Shown here piece after piece: positions 1 through 9,421 of a stretch of DNA of 64,000 nt (positions within the stretch are counted from its first letter, which is position 1; each line of letters opens with the position of its first letter). The DNA lies in assembly GCF_000695685.1 (NCBI RefSeq), contig NZ_JFFR01000027.1:682001-746000 (forward strand), read 5' to 3'. Below the pieces are notes generated by a model. The model did not search any database. It was not told the origin of the DNA and saw nothing but the letters and a program-made list of their open reading frames with translations. Source of the stretch: Vibrio fortis (GTDB lineage: Bacteria; Pseudomonadota; Gammaproteobacteria; Enterobacterales; Vibrionaceae). Both the position numbers and the translations under genes were made by a program.

Positions 1-804
1 CATATCATCAAGCTGAATTTTTACAGGAATTCGCTGAGCTAACCTGATCCACTGAAAGTTTGGATTTACGTTCGGCAACAAATCCACCCCAGTGCTACCA
101 TCTTGCTTTGCAATACCAAACCCAATACTTTGTACAGTACCTTCAATCACTATATCATCATGTGTCATCAACACAATTTGCGCTTCATTGTCGACGTTTA
201 CACCTTTTAAGTCCGTCTCTTTAAAATATGCCTCTATCCAAAAGCTATTTTTGTCAATTAAAGCAACCACTGGTGAATTAGCAACGACATGTGAACCGAC
301 GCGGAGATTGAGATTTGTAATATAACCATCTTCCGGTGCGTATACTTTCGTATACTCTAAATTTAGTAATGCTTCTTTTACCGTTGCTTGAGCTAGTTCT
401 AAGTTTGCTTGAGCAGCTTCTATTGCATTATCCAAGTTATTAATTGTTAATACTGGAACTGAGCCTGGTGACCTCGACTCTAGACTCACTGCTCGTTGCT
501 CTTCATTTAGTGCTCGCTCCAGACTTGCTTTTGCTTGCTGTTCTTCAGCTATCGCTTTGTCGTATGCAACTTTATAAAGACTATCGTCAATCTCGAACAG
601 TAAATCGCCCTGTTTAACATCTGCATTGTCATGAACATGTACCGATGTAACCTGACCAGTTACTCTAGGAGTAATAGAGATGACGTAAGACTGAACTTGA
701 CCATCACGTGTCCATGGGCTCTGTGTGTAAGTGCTATAATATTGATACGATACTACCGCCGCACCTAGCACAAATAATAATGTCATTATGTTTCGTTTTA
801 ACAC
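1..804 (-). CDS. AaeA/EmrA-type HlyD-family membrane fusion protein (C-terminus cut by window edge)
   Basis: Periplasmic adaptor of a tripartite efflux pump, by family an AaeA-like protein that links an inner-membrane exporter to an outer-membrane channel. I translated it by hand: it is open from a GTG at 804 to base 1 (268 codons, no stop), so the C-terminal end lies outside. An N-terminal membrane anchor (residues 6-20) is followed by the family motif YTQSPWTRDGQV, a biotinyl-lipoyl-like hairpin (VHVHDNADVKQGDLLFEID), a coiled-coil rich in Glu, Gln and Ala, then the second lipoyl half and WIRLAQRIPVKI near the cut, typical of AaeA/EmrA. The GTG start has GAGGT 8 bases upstream, overlapping the end of the DUF1656 gene, so the two are cotranscribed. 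An AaeB-type exporter may follow beyond the window; not seen. Confidence 0.88.
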   Translation of the reverse strand, partial: MLKRNIMTLLFVLGAAVVSYQYYSTYTQSPWTRDGQVQSYVISITPRVTGQVTSVHVHDNADVKQGDLLFEIDDSLYKVAYDKAIAEEQQAKASLERALNEEQRAVSLESRSPGSVPVLTINNLDNAIEAAQANLELAQATVKEALLNLEYTKVYAPEDGYITNLNLRVGSHVVANSPVVALIDKNSFWIEAYFKETDLKGVNVDNEAQIVLMTHDDIVIEGTVQSIGFGIAKQDGSTGVDLLPNVNPNFQWIRLAQRIPVKIQLDDM

Positions 805-814
805 AATATCTACC

Positions 815-1027
815 TCAAAAAACTGGTATAACTTGACCTAATAGACCAGTGAACAGAATAACTAAACAAATTTCCACTACCGCAGGTAATGCAACATATT
901 TATAAAGGCCAACTCTAGCCAAGCAATAGCTTGACGCCATCGACAATGCATATGCTATTAACAGAACTAGTAAAAGTGGAGGGTAATATATTTCTCCAAA
1001 TACTAGCTCTCGTGGCATATCGCTCAT
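815..1027 (-). CDS. AaeX-like small inner-membrane protein (DUF1656)
   Basis: A 70-residue protein with two hydrophobic segments (about 14-35 and 46-68) and the DUF1656 pattern: an N-terminal Arg-Glu-Leu and Tyr-Pro-Pro region, then a Gly-Leu-Tyr between the helices. Members sit directly upstream of aaeA/hlyD-type genes of aromatic-acid or drug efflux pumps, as here, where its stop lies only 10 bases before the GTG of the adaptor gene. The molecular role of the family is not settled. ATG at 1027 is used; an internal ATG three codons later is possible. Confidence 0.85.
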   Translation of the reverse strand: MSDMPRELVFGEIYYPPLLLVLLIAYALSMASSYCLARVGLYKYVALPAVVEICLVILFTGLLGQVIPVF

Positions 1028-1114
1028 AAGACATGCTCTCTTTTAATTTTAACTTAAGCGAATGATAAAATAGGAGATTCTCCAGCATTAAGATTAAATG
1101 CTGGATAAAATAGT

Positions 1115-2407
1115 TTATATATAATTGGGATTCTTCTTAACAAGATGTCCAGCCATTAACCCAAGCATCATGAAAATGGCAACAGTAATAGTTTCTGAAA
1201 ATTGCTCGAAACCTAGCGCAATATCCCCACCAACTATATTGACTAGTCCTCTAAATCCGATTGTACCACTGACCAGTAGGACGATAATTGGTATCAGTAC
1301 AATCAAACTTGGTCTTTTTGTACGAATAGACCATTCACTCGCAATTACTGCTGCTATAGCACTACTAACAAACGCGGCGACAAATTTTGGGGCGAACTCA
1401 GCAACCCCTAGGAAAGCTGAGAAGGTAGCCGTTGACGCTAATAACACCCAAAACATATCTTTCTTTGGTGTCTGAAAGACGATAATCAAGCCAAGCATTA
1501 AAATTGGAAACAATATGAAAAACCAAGAACTATCAATGGCGGTTATGCTCTCAGGAGCAATAGGTAAAGCTAAGAAAAGAGAAACCAATTTGAGCCCAAG
1601 CATTGACCCGACAACCATCTTAGCCATACAAATCAGACCATTAGATAAGTTGATAACACCAGACCGCCACTTTCCTGCAACCAATTCACCAATGCCTAAG
1701 CTTACTGAATATCCAGGAAGGATGATTGCCGTAGCGGAAAGAATGACCAAAACCACATTCAATTGAGGCACCAAAAAATAGCTCACCGCCGTAAGACCAC
1801 CCGCCACAAAGCTGGCAATTAAAGGAAGTAATGGTTGGAATAGTGGCTTCCATTGAGTGCTTGAAAAGACGATTAAGTAAACAATTATGCTGATAAAAGG
1901 GCCGATTAACGTATCTAGCCAGTTACCGCCTATGAGCCCAGGCAACCCAATAGCAACAGCTATGTAACTCAGTAAAATACTAAATGGGCCCCACACAGGT
2001 TTTGTTGCATCAACTTGTTCGAGCTCTTTTATGATCTCCTCAAAGCCTATCCCACCAGTTTTTATTTTAGAAACGACATCACCCAACTTTGCAAGCTTAT
2101 TTAAGTCAACATCATTCTGTATTGAAATACTGTCTTCTCTAGTGTTTTTTGAACCAGTATCAGTCAATGATACCCACAATGTATTTGGCGTACATTTAAC
2201 ATTTCCAGTATAACCAAAAGCGTCAAAACACGAACGAATATACGACTCTACTGTTATCGTTGTTGCACCATACTTGTGTGCAGCTGCACCCACTTTCGTT
2301 ATTAACGTCCATATCTGGTCAAAACTAAAAAAGCCATTAGTCAAACCTGAGAATTTTTTCTCGTGACTAACACACTCCATAACTTGGGTTGATTTGGGTT
2401 GATTCAT
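1115..2407 (-). CDS. ThrE-family threonine/serine exporter
   Basis: Predicted inner-membrane exporter of small amino acids (threonine/serine in characterised members). The N-terminal about 125 residues form the cytoplasmic DUF1212/ThrE domain (GAAAHKYGATTITVE resembles the conserved segment), followed by about ten hydrophobic helices in two groups, matching the fused YjjP plus YjjB arrangement of ThrE. Length about 430 residues is normal. The reading frame also allows a TTG at 2419; ATG at 2407 is preferred because it has a GGA-containing site about 9 bases upstream, but the ribosome site is weak either way. It lies downstream of the COG0523/deacylase pair on the same strand, about 90 bases away, so it might export a product of that pathway; that link is inference. 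Confidence 0.82.
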   Translation of the reverse strand: MNQPKSTQVMECVSHEKKFSGLTNGFFSFDQIWTLITKVGAAAHKYGATTITVESYIRSCFDAFGYTGNVKCTPNTLWVSLTDTGSKNTREDSISIQNDVDLNKLAKLGDVVSKIKTGGIGFEEIIKELEQVDATKPVWGPFSILLSYIAVAIGLPGLIGGNWLDTLIGPFISIIVYLIVFSSTQWKPLFQPLLPLIASFVAGGLTAVSYFLVPQLNVVLVILSATAIILPGYSVSLGIGELVAGKWRSGVINLSNGLICMAKMVVGSMLGLKLVSLFLALPIAPESITAIDSSWFFILFPILMLGLIIVFQTPKKDMFWVLLASTATFSAFLGVAEFAPKFVAAFVSSAIAAVIASEWSIRTKRPSLIVLIPIIVLLVSGTIGFRGLVNIVGGDIALGFEQFSETITVAIFMMLGLMAGHLVKKNPNYI

Positions 2408-2501
2408 AATGGATTCCAAACACGCCCCAATTATAAAATAATTGGGGCACTGATATTAAAATTGATGATTTATATAGATGTGGTGTCTATTTGCATAAGT
2501 T

Positions 2502-3494
2502 TCATGCAAGACATTGCAACAATGCAGATTCCAGTGCATTAAAATTGATCGCTTGGTGGCGCCCAATAAATACAAGTTCCGTCATTTGCTTAGACTCTTT
2601 TTTAGAGCTCATTGGCTTGATTGTTGCCCTTTTGCCTACCAGTTGCAAAATTAAGGGACTATCTCCCTTCTCTTGGCAATACATCACCCCCTTCGCTCTA
2701 AACAGCTCGCCAGGTAGATTAGTCAGTAATTGGTGTATGTAATCCAACTTAAACGGCTTGTCTGACCTATACGTCCACGTATCAAACATCAGATCATGTT
2801 TGTGAAGATGTTGCTTCTTATTGTTTACGTAGTTGACAGATACATCTACACCCGTTAGTTCACCTTTAGGTGAACTACTTTTGGCTACAGACCCCACTAA
2901 AACTTCAAAAGGCACGTTACAATTCACTGCTGGAAAGATTTGTACGCCTGGCCTCAATGATTTAATCCAGTTTTCGGTCTCTTCCACCTTCTCCTCAGAC
3001 GCTAGGTCAACTTTGTTGAGAAGGAGTAAATCTGCACCTTTGACTTGTGCTTCAGCAAGCTCCTTCTCTTTACCTTCAACATCCAGGCCTTGATCTGCAT
3101 CAACCACCGTGACAACGCCGTCAATAAGAATATGTTCCCATATCTCCGGAGCATTAAAGCTTTCTACAATACCTTTAGGGTCCGCCACACCACTTGATTC
3201 GATGATGATATGGTCAGGTCTGTCTTCCATTGTCGCTAGACTCAAGATTGACTTAACCAAATCCATTCGAATTGAACAACAAACACAGCCATTGGCCAAA
3301 TTTACGACGCCATCATCCACTTCAGAAATCAAGTTCGCATCAACATTAATTGATCCAAAATCATTCACTAACACGCCGATTTTAATGCCGTGCTCTGATG
3401 TTAATATATGGTTTAAAAGAGTTGTTTTTCCTGCACCTAGAAAACCAGAAACAATGGTCACCGGAATTGGCGATTGTTTATCATTAACCTTCAT
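2502..3494 (-). CDS. COG0523/CobW-family G3E GTPase, putative metallochaperone
   Basis: Cytoplasmic G3E GTPase of the COG0523 family, whose members use GTP to deliver zinc, cobalt or nickel to client proteins. Visible motifs: Walker A GFLGAGKTT (residues 17-25), the metal-binding CVCC of the GCxCC motif (70-73), ESSGVADP (99-106) and a guanine-specificity NKVD, then a C-terminal CobW_C region. The start is ATG 3494, with AGAGG 8 bases upstream; a GTG at 3503 lies inside that ribosome site and is rejected. The gene begins inside the end of the amidohydrolase gene (11-base overlap), so translation is coupled. This makes the amidohydrolase, a metalloenzyme, the obvious client. No His-rich linker is evident. 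Confidence 0.9.
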   Translation of the reverse strand: MKVNDKQSPIPVTIVSGFLGAGKTTLLNHILTSEHGIKIGVLVNDFGSINVDANLISEVDDGVVNLANGCVCCSIRMDLVKSILSLATMEDRPDHIIIESSGVADPKGIVESFNAPEIWEHILIDGVVTVVDADQGLDVEGKEKELAEAQVKGADLLLLNKVDLASEEKVEETENWIKSLRPGVQIFPAVNCNVPFEVLVGSVAKSSSPKGELTGVDVSVNYVNNKKQHLHKHDLMFDTWTYRSDKPFKLDYIHQLLTNLPGELFRAKGVMYCQEKGDSPLILQLVGKRATIKPMSSKKESKQMTELVFIGRHQAINFNALESALLQCLA

Positions 3495-4986
3495 GTTGAG
3501 CACCTCTAATTGCCTTGCCTGGAAAAGCGTTGACGTTTAGTTCTTCATCTTCTATGACAAATGAGCCATTTACGAGTACGTGCTGCATACCTTGTGAGGT
3601 TTGTAGTGGCTCAACAAATGTGCCCTTTTCACCAACGGTTTCAGGATCGAATACAATAACATCAGCATCCATTCCTGGTTGAAGGCGTGCTTTCTTCTTC
3701 ATTGAAGGAACACCATCTTCTAAGATCAGTGCTGAGTTCAGTGAACAGCGACGAATCGCTTCCATCCAGCTGATGATTCCTCTTTCTCTCACCCACTTTC
3801 TTAGGAATTTCGTGTAATTCGCTGCAGCACGTGGGTGATTGTTTAGATCTTTTGGCAACGGCCATTCTGTTCCTTCATAAAAAGTGCCATTAGGTGCAAC
3901 CCACGGCAAACCATCTGTACAAATTGCAGTGCCTGGGTACAACACCGAAATATCAAGTAGATATGCATCATGAGGGTTTTTGTCTTCATTCAAGAAATGT
4001 ACAATCACTGAATCTTCTGGATGCTCAGTTCTTGCAGTTACAAACTCTTCTTTGGTATCAAAGTCTTTGTTAGTTTTCACAAGAGTTAAATCATTCCAGT
4101 CAATCTGTAAGCGTTCACGGATATCCTCTGGATCGAACTCTTCCGCACCGATGCCTGAGTTACCCGCTCCCCAAACATACGCTTCAGTAGTAATAGGCAA
4201 GCCTCGGCCTTGAGCTTCTTGCACTACATCTCGAATTGGTTCAATTGAACGTAGACTTGTGCTGTTCCAGTGACATAGGTGAGTTTTCGCACCTGTAGCA
4301 CCCGCGAGTCCAACTAATTCAACCACATTACCAAAACCGCTGTTTGGTTCTAGAACAGATAGATTTTGGATGTGAGTAAAAGTAGGTTGATTATATTTAG
4401 CTGCCAGTTTCCAGAGGCCATACATCTCTCTTGGGCCAGCTCCTGGTACATAGCCATGAATAACACCAATACCTATACCGCCTTCTTTTAGCCCTTGTTC
4501 AACCATAACAAGAATTTTCTCAAGTTCTTCGTCAGTAGCGGCATTCTTAGTCCATTCACTTAGTCCAAATGAGGAGAACAACATACCAAGGTCAGGGACT
4601 GGTTCCCCCGTCTCTGGGTTCATGGTGTTGAGTCGAGTCCACCCCCAACCTACTGAAGCGCCATAATTAAGAGGACGACCTTCATTCTCACACTTGTCAT
4701 AGAACGCAGAGATAGGATAGCAGCCTGCTTCTAGCTCAAGAGCTGTGGTCAGCCCATCAAAAGCTTGCATTCGGTTGCTTGGGATGTTCATTCCATGAGA
4801 GTGTAGGTCGATAAAACCAGGGCAAACGATCTTACCTGTTACGTCTTTTTCAATTTCACCACTAATATCATCATTAGTAATGACTTCAATACGAGATCCA
4901 GAGATCCCTACGTTGTAAATGCCATCTAAATACGTTTCCGGATCAATCACTCGGCCGTTTTTAAGTACTACATCATATTTCTTCAT
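3484..4986 (-). CDS. Amidohydrolase, N-acyl-D-amino-acid deacylase (D-aminoacylase) family, cytoplasmic
   Basis: A 500-residue metal-dependent amidohydrolase without signal peptide. The beta-sandwich start (DVVLKNGRVIDPET) leads to PGFIDLHSHG with the metal-binding H62-x-H64, then DGLTTALELEAG, a later LCHWN, TDG, and the C-terminal HPRAA...LRKWVRERG and LQPGMDADVIVFDPETV segments typical of D-aminoacylase/N-acyl-D-glutamate deacylase relatives. The substrate is unknown; an N-acyl-D-amino acid is the family-based guess. It overlaps the COG0523 GTPase gene and shares about the same architecture with the exported paralogue at 5824-7449. Upstream lies 268 bases with no gene and a terminator facing it. 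Confidence 0.85.
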   Translation of the reverse strand: MKKYDVVLKNGRVIDPETYLDGIYNVGISGSRIEVITNDDISGEIEKDVTGKIVCPGFIDLHSHGMNIPSNRMQAFDGLTTALELEAGCYPISAFYDKCENEGRPLNYGASVGWGWTRLNTMNPETGEPVPDLGMLFSSFGLSEWTKNAATDEELEKILVMVEQGLKEGGIGIGVIHGYVPGAGPREMYGLWKLAAKYNQPTFTHIQNLSVLEPNSGFGNVVELVGLAGATGAKTHLCHWNSTSLRSIEPIRDVVQEAQGRGLPITTEAYVWGAGNSGIGAEEFDPEDIRERLQIDWNDLTLVKTNKDFDTKEEFVTARTEHPEDSVIVHFLNEDKNPHDAYLLDISVLYPGTAICTDGLPWVAPNGTFYEGTEWPLPKDLNNHPRAAANYTKFLRKWVRERGIISWMEAIRRCSLNSALILEDGVPSMKKKARLQPGMDADVIVFDPETVGEKGTFVEPLQTSQGMQHVLVNGSFVIEDEELNVNAFPGKAIRGAQHEG

Positions 4987-5193
4987 ACATTTTTCTCTAA
5001 TTAATTAGCTGAACTTCATGGCTATCAACATCTTAATTACAAGCCATACTAGGTAACTACGGAAATAATATGATACTTTTTTAAACCCGAACAATCTCAA
5101 CGTGAGGATTCAACCCTTCAATCGTCAACAAGGCTTACTAGTCAAATAATTTGTTTAATTATCCCTGTAAAATCAATTCATTTAATACTAAAT

Positions 5194-5228
5194 AAAAAAG
5201 AGCCAAACCCCGGTAAAGGTTTAGCTCT
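5194..5228 (-). terminator. Rho-independent terminator after the DUF3299 gene
   Basis: An 11-bp stem with one mismatch (arms starting AGAGCCAAACC and ending GGTTTAGCTCT on the plus strand, 5199-5228) is followed on the minus strand by six T (5199-5194). It lies just past the stop of the DUF3299 gene. The remaining bases to 4986 would carry the promoter of the amidohydrolase gene; I see no certain hexamers. Confidence 0.8.
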
Positions 5229-5254
5229 ATTAAAATTAAACAGTTTATTACTAG

Positions 5255-5758
5255 TTAAAATTTTTCTATCTTATCTAGTTTCATTTGATATCCGATACTA
5301 GCGAGGTCATTATCAACTGATTCAGTTGAAATAGTACCTTCTACCGTAACTCCGGTCCATAGATCTTCCATGTTTACACCCTCCTCTGAAATAACATAAA
5401 TGATTTGGTTGGGTGGTGGCGGGGGGACATGGATACACGCGCCAACGAATGGTACTAACATAAATTCAGTCAGTGTTTTATCATCCCCTTCCAGAGGAAT
5501 AATAAAACCTGGTATAGATACTGTCTTTTGATTTAAATCTGAGCGCGCTGTACCAAATGTGATTTGGTTCATTTTCAGTGAATCGTCTGTATGATCAAGA
5601 AGAGCTAAGGAAGCACTTTGTGCTTGCATATATAACTCATATCTCGCCACTTCATCTTCTGGAATAAGGTCTTTCCACCTTAACTCCAGCACTTCACTCG
5701 CATAAGATACCGCGGGAGAAATAAGTATAATCAGTAATAAAGAGATTCTAGTAAGCAT
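5255..5758 (-). CDS. DUF3299 family secreted protein
   Basis: A 167-residue exported protein of unknown function. A signal peptide spans residues 1-21 (hydrophobic LLLIILISP, cleavage near SYA). The mature part shows the DUF3299 signature: SIPGFIIPLEGD followed by EFMLVPFVGACIHVPPPPPNQI. Members are often near metal-related or lipoprotein-release-type transport genes, but no function is established. Here it sits between two D-aminoacylase-like genes on the same strand, 66 bases downstream of the exported one, so it may be its cotranscribed partner, and ends at a strong terminator. Confidence 0.85.
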   Translation of the reverse strand: MLTRISLLLIILISPAVSYASEVLELRWKDLIPEDEVARYELYMQAQSASLALLDHTDDSLKMNQITFGTARSDLNQKTVSIPGFIIPLEGDDKTLTEFMLVPFVGACIHVPPPPPNQIIYVISEEGVNMEDLWTGVTVEGTISTESVDNDLASIGYQMKLDKIEKF

Positions 5759-5823
5759 AGATGTACCATCATTGAACTTAAAAACAGAGAGCTCTTTCGA
5801 GCTCTCTTAAATATTAATTCTAG

Positions 5824-7449
5824 TTACTTATTTTCAACGACTGAGGTGAAATCAATTTCCTCACCAGCATTCGTGTATTTTTCTTTCCAGTCACTAGCCG
5901 TACGCTCTTGATAAAGCGACTTTTCTGTAGGAGTAAATCGGATAGCCTGACCACCACGCGCTTCTTTAATTACTTTGTCATCACGAACAGTTTCTACACC
6001 ACCTACAATGACTGATTGAAAGCCAGTCGATGGTACTGCCGCGTCAGTGTAAGTTGCGTTATCACGAACGGTTTCTGGATCAAATACCACAATATCGGCA
6101 ATCATACCTTCCTGCATACGGCCACGCTTTTGCATCGCTTCTAAGCCAGCCTCTCCTAAGTGATAGGCTGAGTTGTATGACAAAATAGCTAGAGTATCCA
6201 TTAGAGGAACATTGTTTTCACGCGCTAGGCGAAGAGTTAGTGCGCGAGATCCTGACGTACGTGGGTGACCATTTGCCAATTTTTCGTATGGTGTATCCCA
6301 GTCACCTTCGATTGGCATCATTGGCAAAGCATCACTCGCCATAGTCACACCTTTCAAAGAAATCCAACGTACTGGATCTGTCTCTGGTGCTTTAAATAGT
6401 AAGATAACTTTAGTTGGGTCTTTAGCTACATCTTCTTTATACTTTTCTAGCGTATAGAATTCATTAGTTGCAGGGTCAAAAAGTGTATCTTCATAACGGT
6501 GACCTAAGCGGTCAATCCAGTTCTCTGGTTTGATAAAGACAGCACCAAGTGTTGTACCACCCGCAGTGTAAGGATATATCTCACCCCAAATGTTAACCCC
6601 TTTTTCACGCAAGTTAACCATCATCTCCTGAGCTAACTCCCAACCAGGGTTATTAAAGTGAAGTAATGATATTGGAGCATCGAGTGCTAAGCCATTAGCT
6701 ACAATTTCCATCGCTCCAAGGTTTTCATTAGTTGCGTTATCTGGAGTAAAGCGAGTGTGTGCACCAGTGTGACGGCCATAAGCAGCAGCTACACGTTGTA
6801 ATTCATACATCTCCTGGCTAGTTACGCCCTCGCGCATGTAACCAACTGTACTCGCAAGGTTAAGGCCACCAGCTTTCATACCTTCATCAACTTCTTTAGC
6901 GATTTCTTCTAGCTGCTCAGTAGTTGGGGTTTCTAGGGCCCATCCAGTTTTATTTCGGGTGACAAGTGCAGAAACTGGATCGTATAAGTTCTTTTGAGGT
7001 TGATTATCTAGTACTTTGGCACGAGCAAATTCGTGACTTACACCACAACCATAATTCGCTTGTGTAACACCTTCACGATCTGCATACCACTGTTCGATGG
7101 CTGAACCAGCACAACCCAATTCTAAGTCCATCGACGAGGTCAGTCCATCGCGTAAACCTATTTTATAACCTAGCTCGCGAGGCCAATGGAAGTGTGTATC
7201 AATAAAACCAGGGGCAACTACTTTACCAGTTGCATCAATAACTTTTTCACCTTTCAGTTCATCGGTAGAAATAGCTACAATCTCATCACCAATAATACCT
7301 ACGTTAGACACTTTATCGTAGTTTGTCTCCGGATCCATAACTCGACCGTTTTTGATAACGACGTCATAGCTTTGGGCAAATACCCCATCTGAAAGACACA
7401 CTGATATAATCAGTGCAACACTTGAGGCTACTTTTGTTGATTTGAACAT
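5824..7449 (-). CDS. Exported amidohydrolase, N-acyl-D-amino-acid deacylase-like
   Basis: A paralogue of the protein encoded at 3484-4986, but with a signal peptide (residues 1-25, cleavage after VFA), so it should act in the periplasm. It keeps the N-terminal sandwich (DVVIKNGRVMDPET), the metal site PGFIDTHFH (H86, H88), DGLTSSMDLELGC, a later LLHFNNPG, and the C-terminal HPRTSGSRALTLRL and MQEGMIADIVVFDPETV. Length 541. ATG at 7449 is taken because GGAG lies 7 bases upstream; a GTG at 7461 is part of that leader. A cytoplasmic plus a periplasmic version in the same cluster suggests the pathway handles a substrate met outside the cell, for example D-amino-acid derivatives from peptidoglycan; this is inference. 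Confidence 0.85.
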   Translation of the reverse strand: MFKSTKVASSVALIISVCLSDGVFAQSYDVVIKNGRVMDPETNYDKVSNVGIIGDEIVAISTDELKGEKVIDATGKVVAPGFIDTHFHWPRELGYKIGLRDGLTSSMDLELGCAGSAIEQWYADREGVTQANYGCGVSHEFARAKVLDNQPQKNLYDPVSALVTRNKTGWALETPTTEQLEEIAKEVDEGMKAGGLNLASTVGYMREGVTSQEMYELQRVAAAYGRHTGAHTRFTPDNATNENLGAMEIVANGLALDAPISLLHFNNPGWELAQEMMVNLREKGVNIWGEIYPYTAGGTTLGAVFIKPENWIDRLGHRYEDTLFDPATNEFYTLEKYKEDVAKDPTKVILLFKAPETDPVRWISLKGVTMASDALPMMPIEGDWDTPYEKLANGHPRTSGSRALTLRLARENNVPLMDTLAILSYNSAYHLGEAGLEAMQKRGRMQEGMIADIVVFDPETVRDNATYTDAAVPSTGFQSVIVGGVETVRDDKVIKEARGGQAIRFTPTEKSLYQERTASDWKEKYTNAGEEIDFTSVVENK

Positions 7450-7525
7450 TTTTGGCTCCACTTATATGAAAACGTTGAGATTTCACTATTTGATTCATAC
7501 CTAATTAAGATGCTGTAACTTTAAC

Positions 7526-7651
7526 TCATTTTAATTTAGTTACTTCATCGCTAACCGAGGACACAACCCATCAAAGCACTCCCCAAAAGACACTTGTTAA
7601 TGCGGCATACCATACCTGAACAAACACAGTTAATGACTTGAATTAAAATGA
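7526..7651. promoter_or_regulatory. Upstream region of the exported amidohydrolase with a distant inverted repeat
   Basis: Between the start at 7449 and the end of the TamA-like gene at 7713 there are 263 bases without a gene. They contain TCATTTTAATT at 7526-7536 and its exact reverse complement AATTAAAATGA at 7641-7651, about 104 bases apart. This could be a pair of operator sites of a regulator that loops DNA. AT-rich repeats of this length can occur by chance. Confidence 0.3.
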
Positions 7652-7712
7652 ATTATTTTACTATACACTAGCAATATATAGCTTATCTTGATCACTTGCG
7701 CATTCCAGGACT

Positions 7713-9416
7713 TCAAAACTGTGTGCCAACAGAAAGATGAAGCCGCCAGTCATCCGTACTTTGATCATTCACACTGCGGGCTATATCCAATTTAATTGGA
7801 ACATATTGTGACTCCCATATAATACTCATACCTGTCCCAAATTTCGGCTCAGGTTTGGAATCAAAGGCATCACCAATGTCCACAAAACCACCAAGCCACC
7901 ATGACTTATGTACGTTATATTGATATTCCAAACCAGCTGACATCATATATTGAGCCCCTGTTAATTCCCCATTGCTATCAACTGGTGATACAGAATTATA
8001 TTGATAACCACGAATACTCTCTCCACCACCTGAAAAAAATCGTAAGGATGACGGGAGCTCTTCCGGAGCATCAGTTATATTGGCGCCAAAATCATATCTA
8101 AAATTTAGCTTTTGCGAAGAGGTAATGTCGAACGATGCCAATGAACTTCCTGTAATACGAAGTACCTGCGTATCAGAAAAAAACTGTCGCTCTGAAAACT
8201 CAACAGCGTACTCGTGCTTATGTCTTAATTCCGATCTATTTTGCTTATGTGTGAGGTAGGCAAAAGATATTCCAGGCATTAACAATCTTGAAGTACCTTC
8301 AACACCAGCTTGTGTATAGGATTCTCCATGATATTTAAGGTACAGGCTAGTCAACCAATGCTCATCAAGCTGCCAGCTTTTAGCAAACCTGAGATCTCCT
8401 AACAAACTTTTTGTATCAAGATAATCAATATGCTCGGCTTTAAACTGGATATCATACGACTCCATCAATACGTTTTCAGTTGGTATCCGATAACCTAATC
8501 CCAAAGTTTGTTTAGGTTTAGACAAATCAAGCCTTGATTCGAAGCTATGTCCTTTTTCGTTATACCACGGCTGTCGCCAACGCAAAGATGCCCTTACGCC
8601 AACATCCACTGAATAGCCTCCCCCAACTTCCACTTGATTCTTCGCATTTGGGATAACCTCTACAGATATTGGTACTTGATGATTATCGTCAGCCTCATCG
8701 TATTCTGCCGTCACAACCGCAGATTTAAACCAACCTGTTTCCGAAAGCTTAATTTGGTATTCACTTAACTTTGTTAATTGGATTGGCTCTTCTACACTGA
8801 AGGGCTGCAAGTTCGTGAGCTTAAACTCATCAATTTGACTACCTCGAACGCTAGTACTCCCGAAGTAATACTTCTCTCCGCAATTAAATTGAAGTTTAAC
8901 GAAGGCAAAGTTACTACTTGGTAACACTCTTAATTCTGATTGCGTAAAACTACCAAACAAATACCCTTTTTGTATCGCCAATCTTTCAATATTTCTTTTT
9001 AGTCCATCATAATCTTGATGACTTAAAGGCTCTCCGATCTTTAATGCGCTAGCCTTCTCCAATTCATCGAAGTCAAGCTCATCTTCCAAGCTGCACTCAA
9101 AATCAATCTCGATGGACTTTATTGTAGTTCGCGGGCCTGACTCAACATGTACTATAAGATTTGAATTGTTTACGCGTTCCAACTCTACTTTAGAGTGATA
9201 GTAACCAAACGGGTTAAGCGCCTTATCGACAGCTGACTGAACGGCTCTATTACTCACTTGTTCTAGTGGATTCGTCTTTAGGTAGGCCAAATAGCTACTA
9301 ACATTGCTCTGTTCGGGTTTCTCCAAACCTAGAACCTTCAGTTCAAACGCACTTACGTTACTTACGAAGAAGACAATAAAAACAGCCGCTATTTTGAAAG
9401 TTTCTGACAGTTTCAC
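7713..9416 (-). CDS. TamA-like outer-membrane protein (POTRA domains plus 16-strand barrel)
   Basis: Omp85-superfamily protein. A signal peptide (1-23, cleavage near VSA) is followed by POTRA-type repeats (about 25-265; VESGPRTTIKSIEIDFE and GWFKSAVVTAEY are typical) and a C-terminal barrel with RFFSGGGESIRGY, the Omp85 loop-6 motif, ending in an aromatic residue (VGTQF). At 567 residues it matches TamA (about 577) rather than BamA. TamA works with TamB in outer-membrane assembly or lipid transport, but no tamB adjoins it here, so it is an orphan or second copy. The start is GTG at 9416 with a strong GGGAGG site 5 bases upstream. It lies next to an integrase remnant. Confidence 0.87.
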   Translation of the reverse strand: MKLSETFKIAAVFIVFFVSNVSAFELKVLGLEKPEQSNVSSYLAYLKTNPLEQVSNRAVQSAVDKALNPFGYYHSKVELERVNNSNLIVHVESGPRTTIKSIEIDFECSLEDELDFDELEKASALKIGEPLSHQDYDGLKRNIERLAIQKGYLFGSFTQSELRVLPSSNFAFVKLQFNCGEKYYFGSTSVRGSQIDEFKLTNLQPFSVEEPIQLTKLSEYQIKLSETGWFKSAVVTAEYDEADDNHQVPISVEVIPNAKNQVEVGGGYSVDVGVRASLRWRQPWYNEKGHSFESRLDLSKPKQTLGLGYRIPTENVLMESYDIQFKAEHIDYLDTKSLLGDLRFAKSWQLDEHWLTSLYLKYHGESYTQAGVEGTSRLLMPGISFAYLTHKQNRSELRHKHEYAVEFSERQFFSDTQVLRITGSSLASFDITSSQKLNFRYDFGANITDAPEELPSSLRFFSGGGESIRGYQYNSVSPVDSNGELTGAQYMMSAGLEYQYNVHKSWWLGGFVDIGDAFDSKPEPKFGTGMSIIWESQYVPIKLDIARSVNDQSTDDWRLHLSVGTQF

Positions 9417-9421
9417 GCCTA

